Under the pieces are notes generated by a model. The model was not told the origin of the DNA and made no database searches. It was given only the letters and a program-made list of their open reading frames with translations. Both the position numbers and the translations under genes were made by a program. Of a stretch of 55,000 nucleotides of DNA, positions 54,219 through 55,000 are shown one piece after another; within the stretch, counting starts at the first letter, position 1; each line of letters starts with the position of its first letter. The DNA comes from Chrysomallon squamiferum (Eukaryota; Mollusca; Gastropoda; Neomphalida; Peltospiridae): positions 17,586,310 through 17,641,309 of the forward strand of contig CM022673.1 in assembly GCA_012295275.1 (NCBI GenBank). The letters run 5' to 3'.

Positions 54219-55000
54219 GATATGAAGAAGCTCTGAACATATTAATGTGTTTCCCGAAATAGGCAGAAATGAAAGCATGTTTTTATTATTTGTGTTTTAC
54301 GTACAAAAGATTTCTTATTGTAACTAGCATTTTGTGACAAAAGCCGGGTTTCTCCTCTGTTGTACCAGAAATATTATCTTTTTCTTTTAACCGTCTCTGT
54401 TAAAATGCACATATCGTTAATTCATCAAATGAAATAAAACTGCTTAATTTAAAAAATATAAGAAAAACAAAGACAAGATTAAGTATTAATTTTAGAATTT
54501 TGTTATTGATATCTACAAATGCCCAGTTGTTGTAGTTATTTAGTCCGAACATTTTTGTTTTTTAATTTATTGACGTAAAATTTGAATCATTTTCATAAAA
54601 AATGATAAAAATAAAAAATAAAAGTAAAAAGTGTCTTCTAATTTCCGTAGCGCTACACAAGGAGGTTGGATTAATGAATTATTTATTTTAACTTTTTGCA
54701 GTTTCTGGAAGTCCTCATTATCAGGTCACAGAGACAAGAAAATGAGTCGTTCCCAATCACGATCAGTGTTCTGTAATCATGTTCACTGTTAGATACCTTG
54801 TCATTAACTTTTCACACATACACAAAATTTAATAACTGATAACCATTTCCATAAATTAAAATAAATTGAAATAAATAAACAAACAAACAAATAACTAAAG
54901 ATACAAATAACAAATAAATAAATAAATAAACAAACAAACAAACAAGTAAACAAACAAAAATAAATAAACAAACACACGAGAAAGTAATCCAACAACTAAT
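54218..55000. other. Window end: AT-rich flank and AAATAAAC repeats
   Basis: Unremarkable to about 54855, then AAATA/AAAC tetranucleotide-like repeats (54860-54975). No gene recognised. Confidence 0.55.

Overview
This is metazoan nuclear DNA: AT-rich, with long introns and dense in microsatellites and minisatellites. The repeat style (long CT/GA, AAT, TATC and TA runs plus decayed tRNA-like SINE heads) and the tens-of-kilobases intron suggest a mollusc, probably a cephalopod. That assignment is inference from general character, not from a diagnostic gene.

One real protein-coding gene can be supported, on the minus strand and spanning 36975 down to 1791. I rebuilt eleven coding exons by eye from splice sites and reading phase. 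Every internal junction has AG/GT borders and every phase matches its neighbour. The exon lengths add to 1377 nt, which is 458 codons plus stop. The product is a secretin-family (class B1) neuropeptide G-protein-coupled receptor. It has a six-cysteine hormone-receptor ectodomain (exons 1-3), seven membrane helices (exons 4-10) and a Ser/Arg-rich cytoplasmic tail (exon 11). From remembered motifs it looks most like invertebrate PDF/cerebrin receptors, with CRF/DH44-type receptors as the main alternative. Exon 1 is about 27.6 kb from exon 2, while exons 2-11 lie in the last 7.5 kb. A likely polyadenylation site lies at 1239-1256.

Layout: 1-1238 is 3' flank; 1239-9303 holds the 3' UTR and exons 11 to 2 with short introns; 9304-36872 is intron 1, filled with simple repeats, a 54/42-bp minisatellite (23820-24330), a LINE RNase-H remnant (about 18515-18650), a two-copy dispersed repeat joined to CT tracts (26146 and 31973) and a tRNA-like SINE head (33709); 36873-36975 is exon 1; 36976-55000 is upstream flank. 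The flank has no recognisable gene but carries two large satellites: a 26-bp unit at 41777-42757 and a 17-bp unit at 47691-50630. The 17-bp array is open in all three plus-strand frames.

Apart from the receptor exons, nearly all long open frames here come from simple repeats and are not called as genes. I found no CRISPR array, rRNA gene, intact tRNA or intact transposon.
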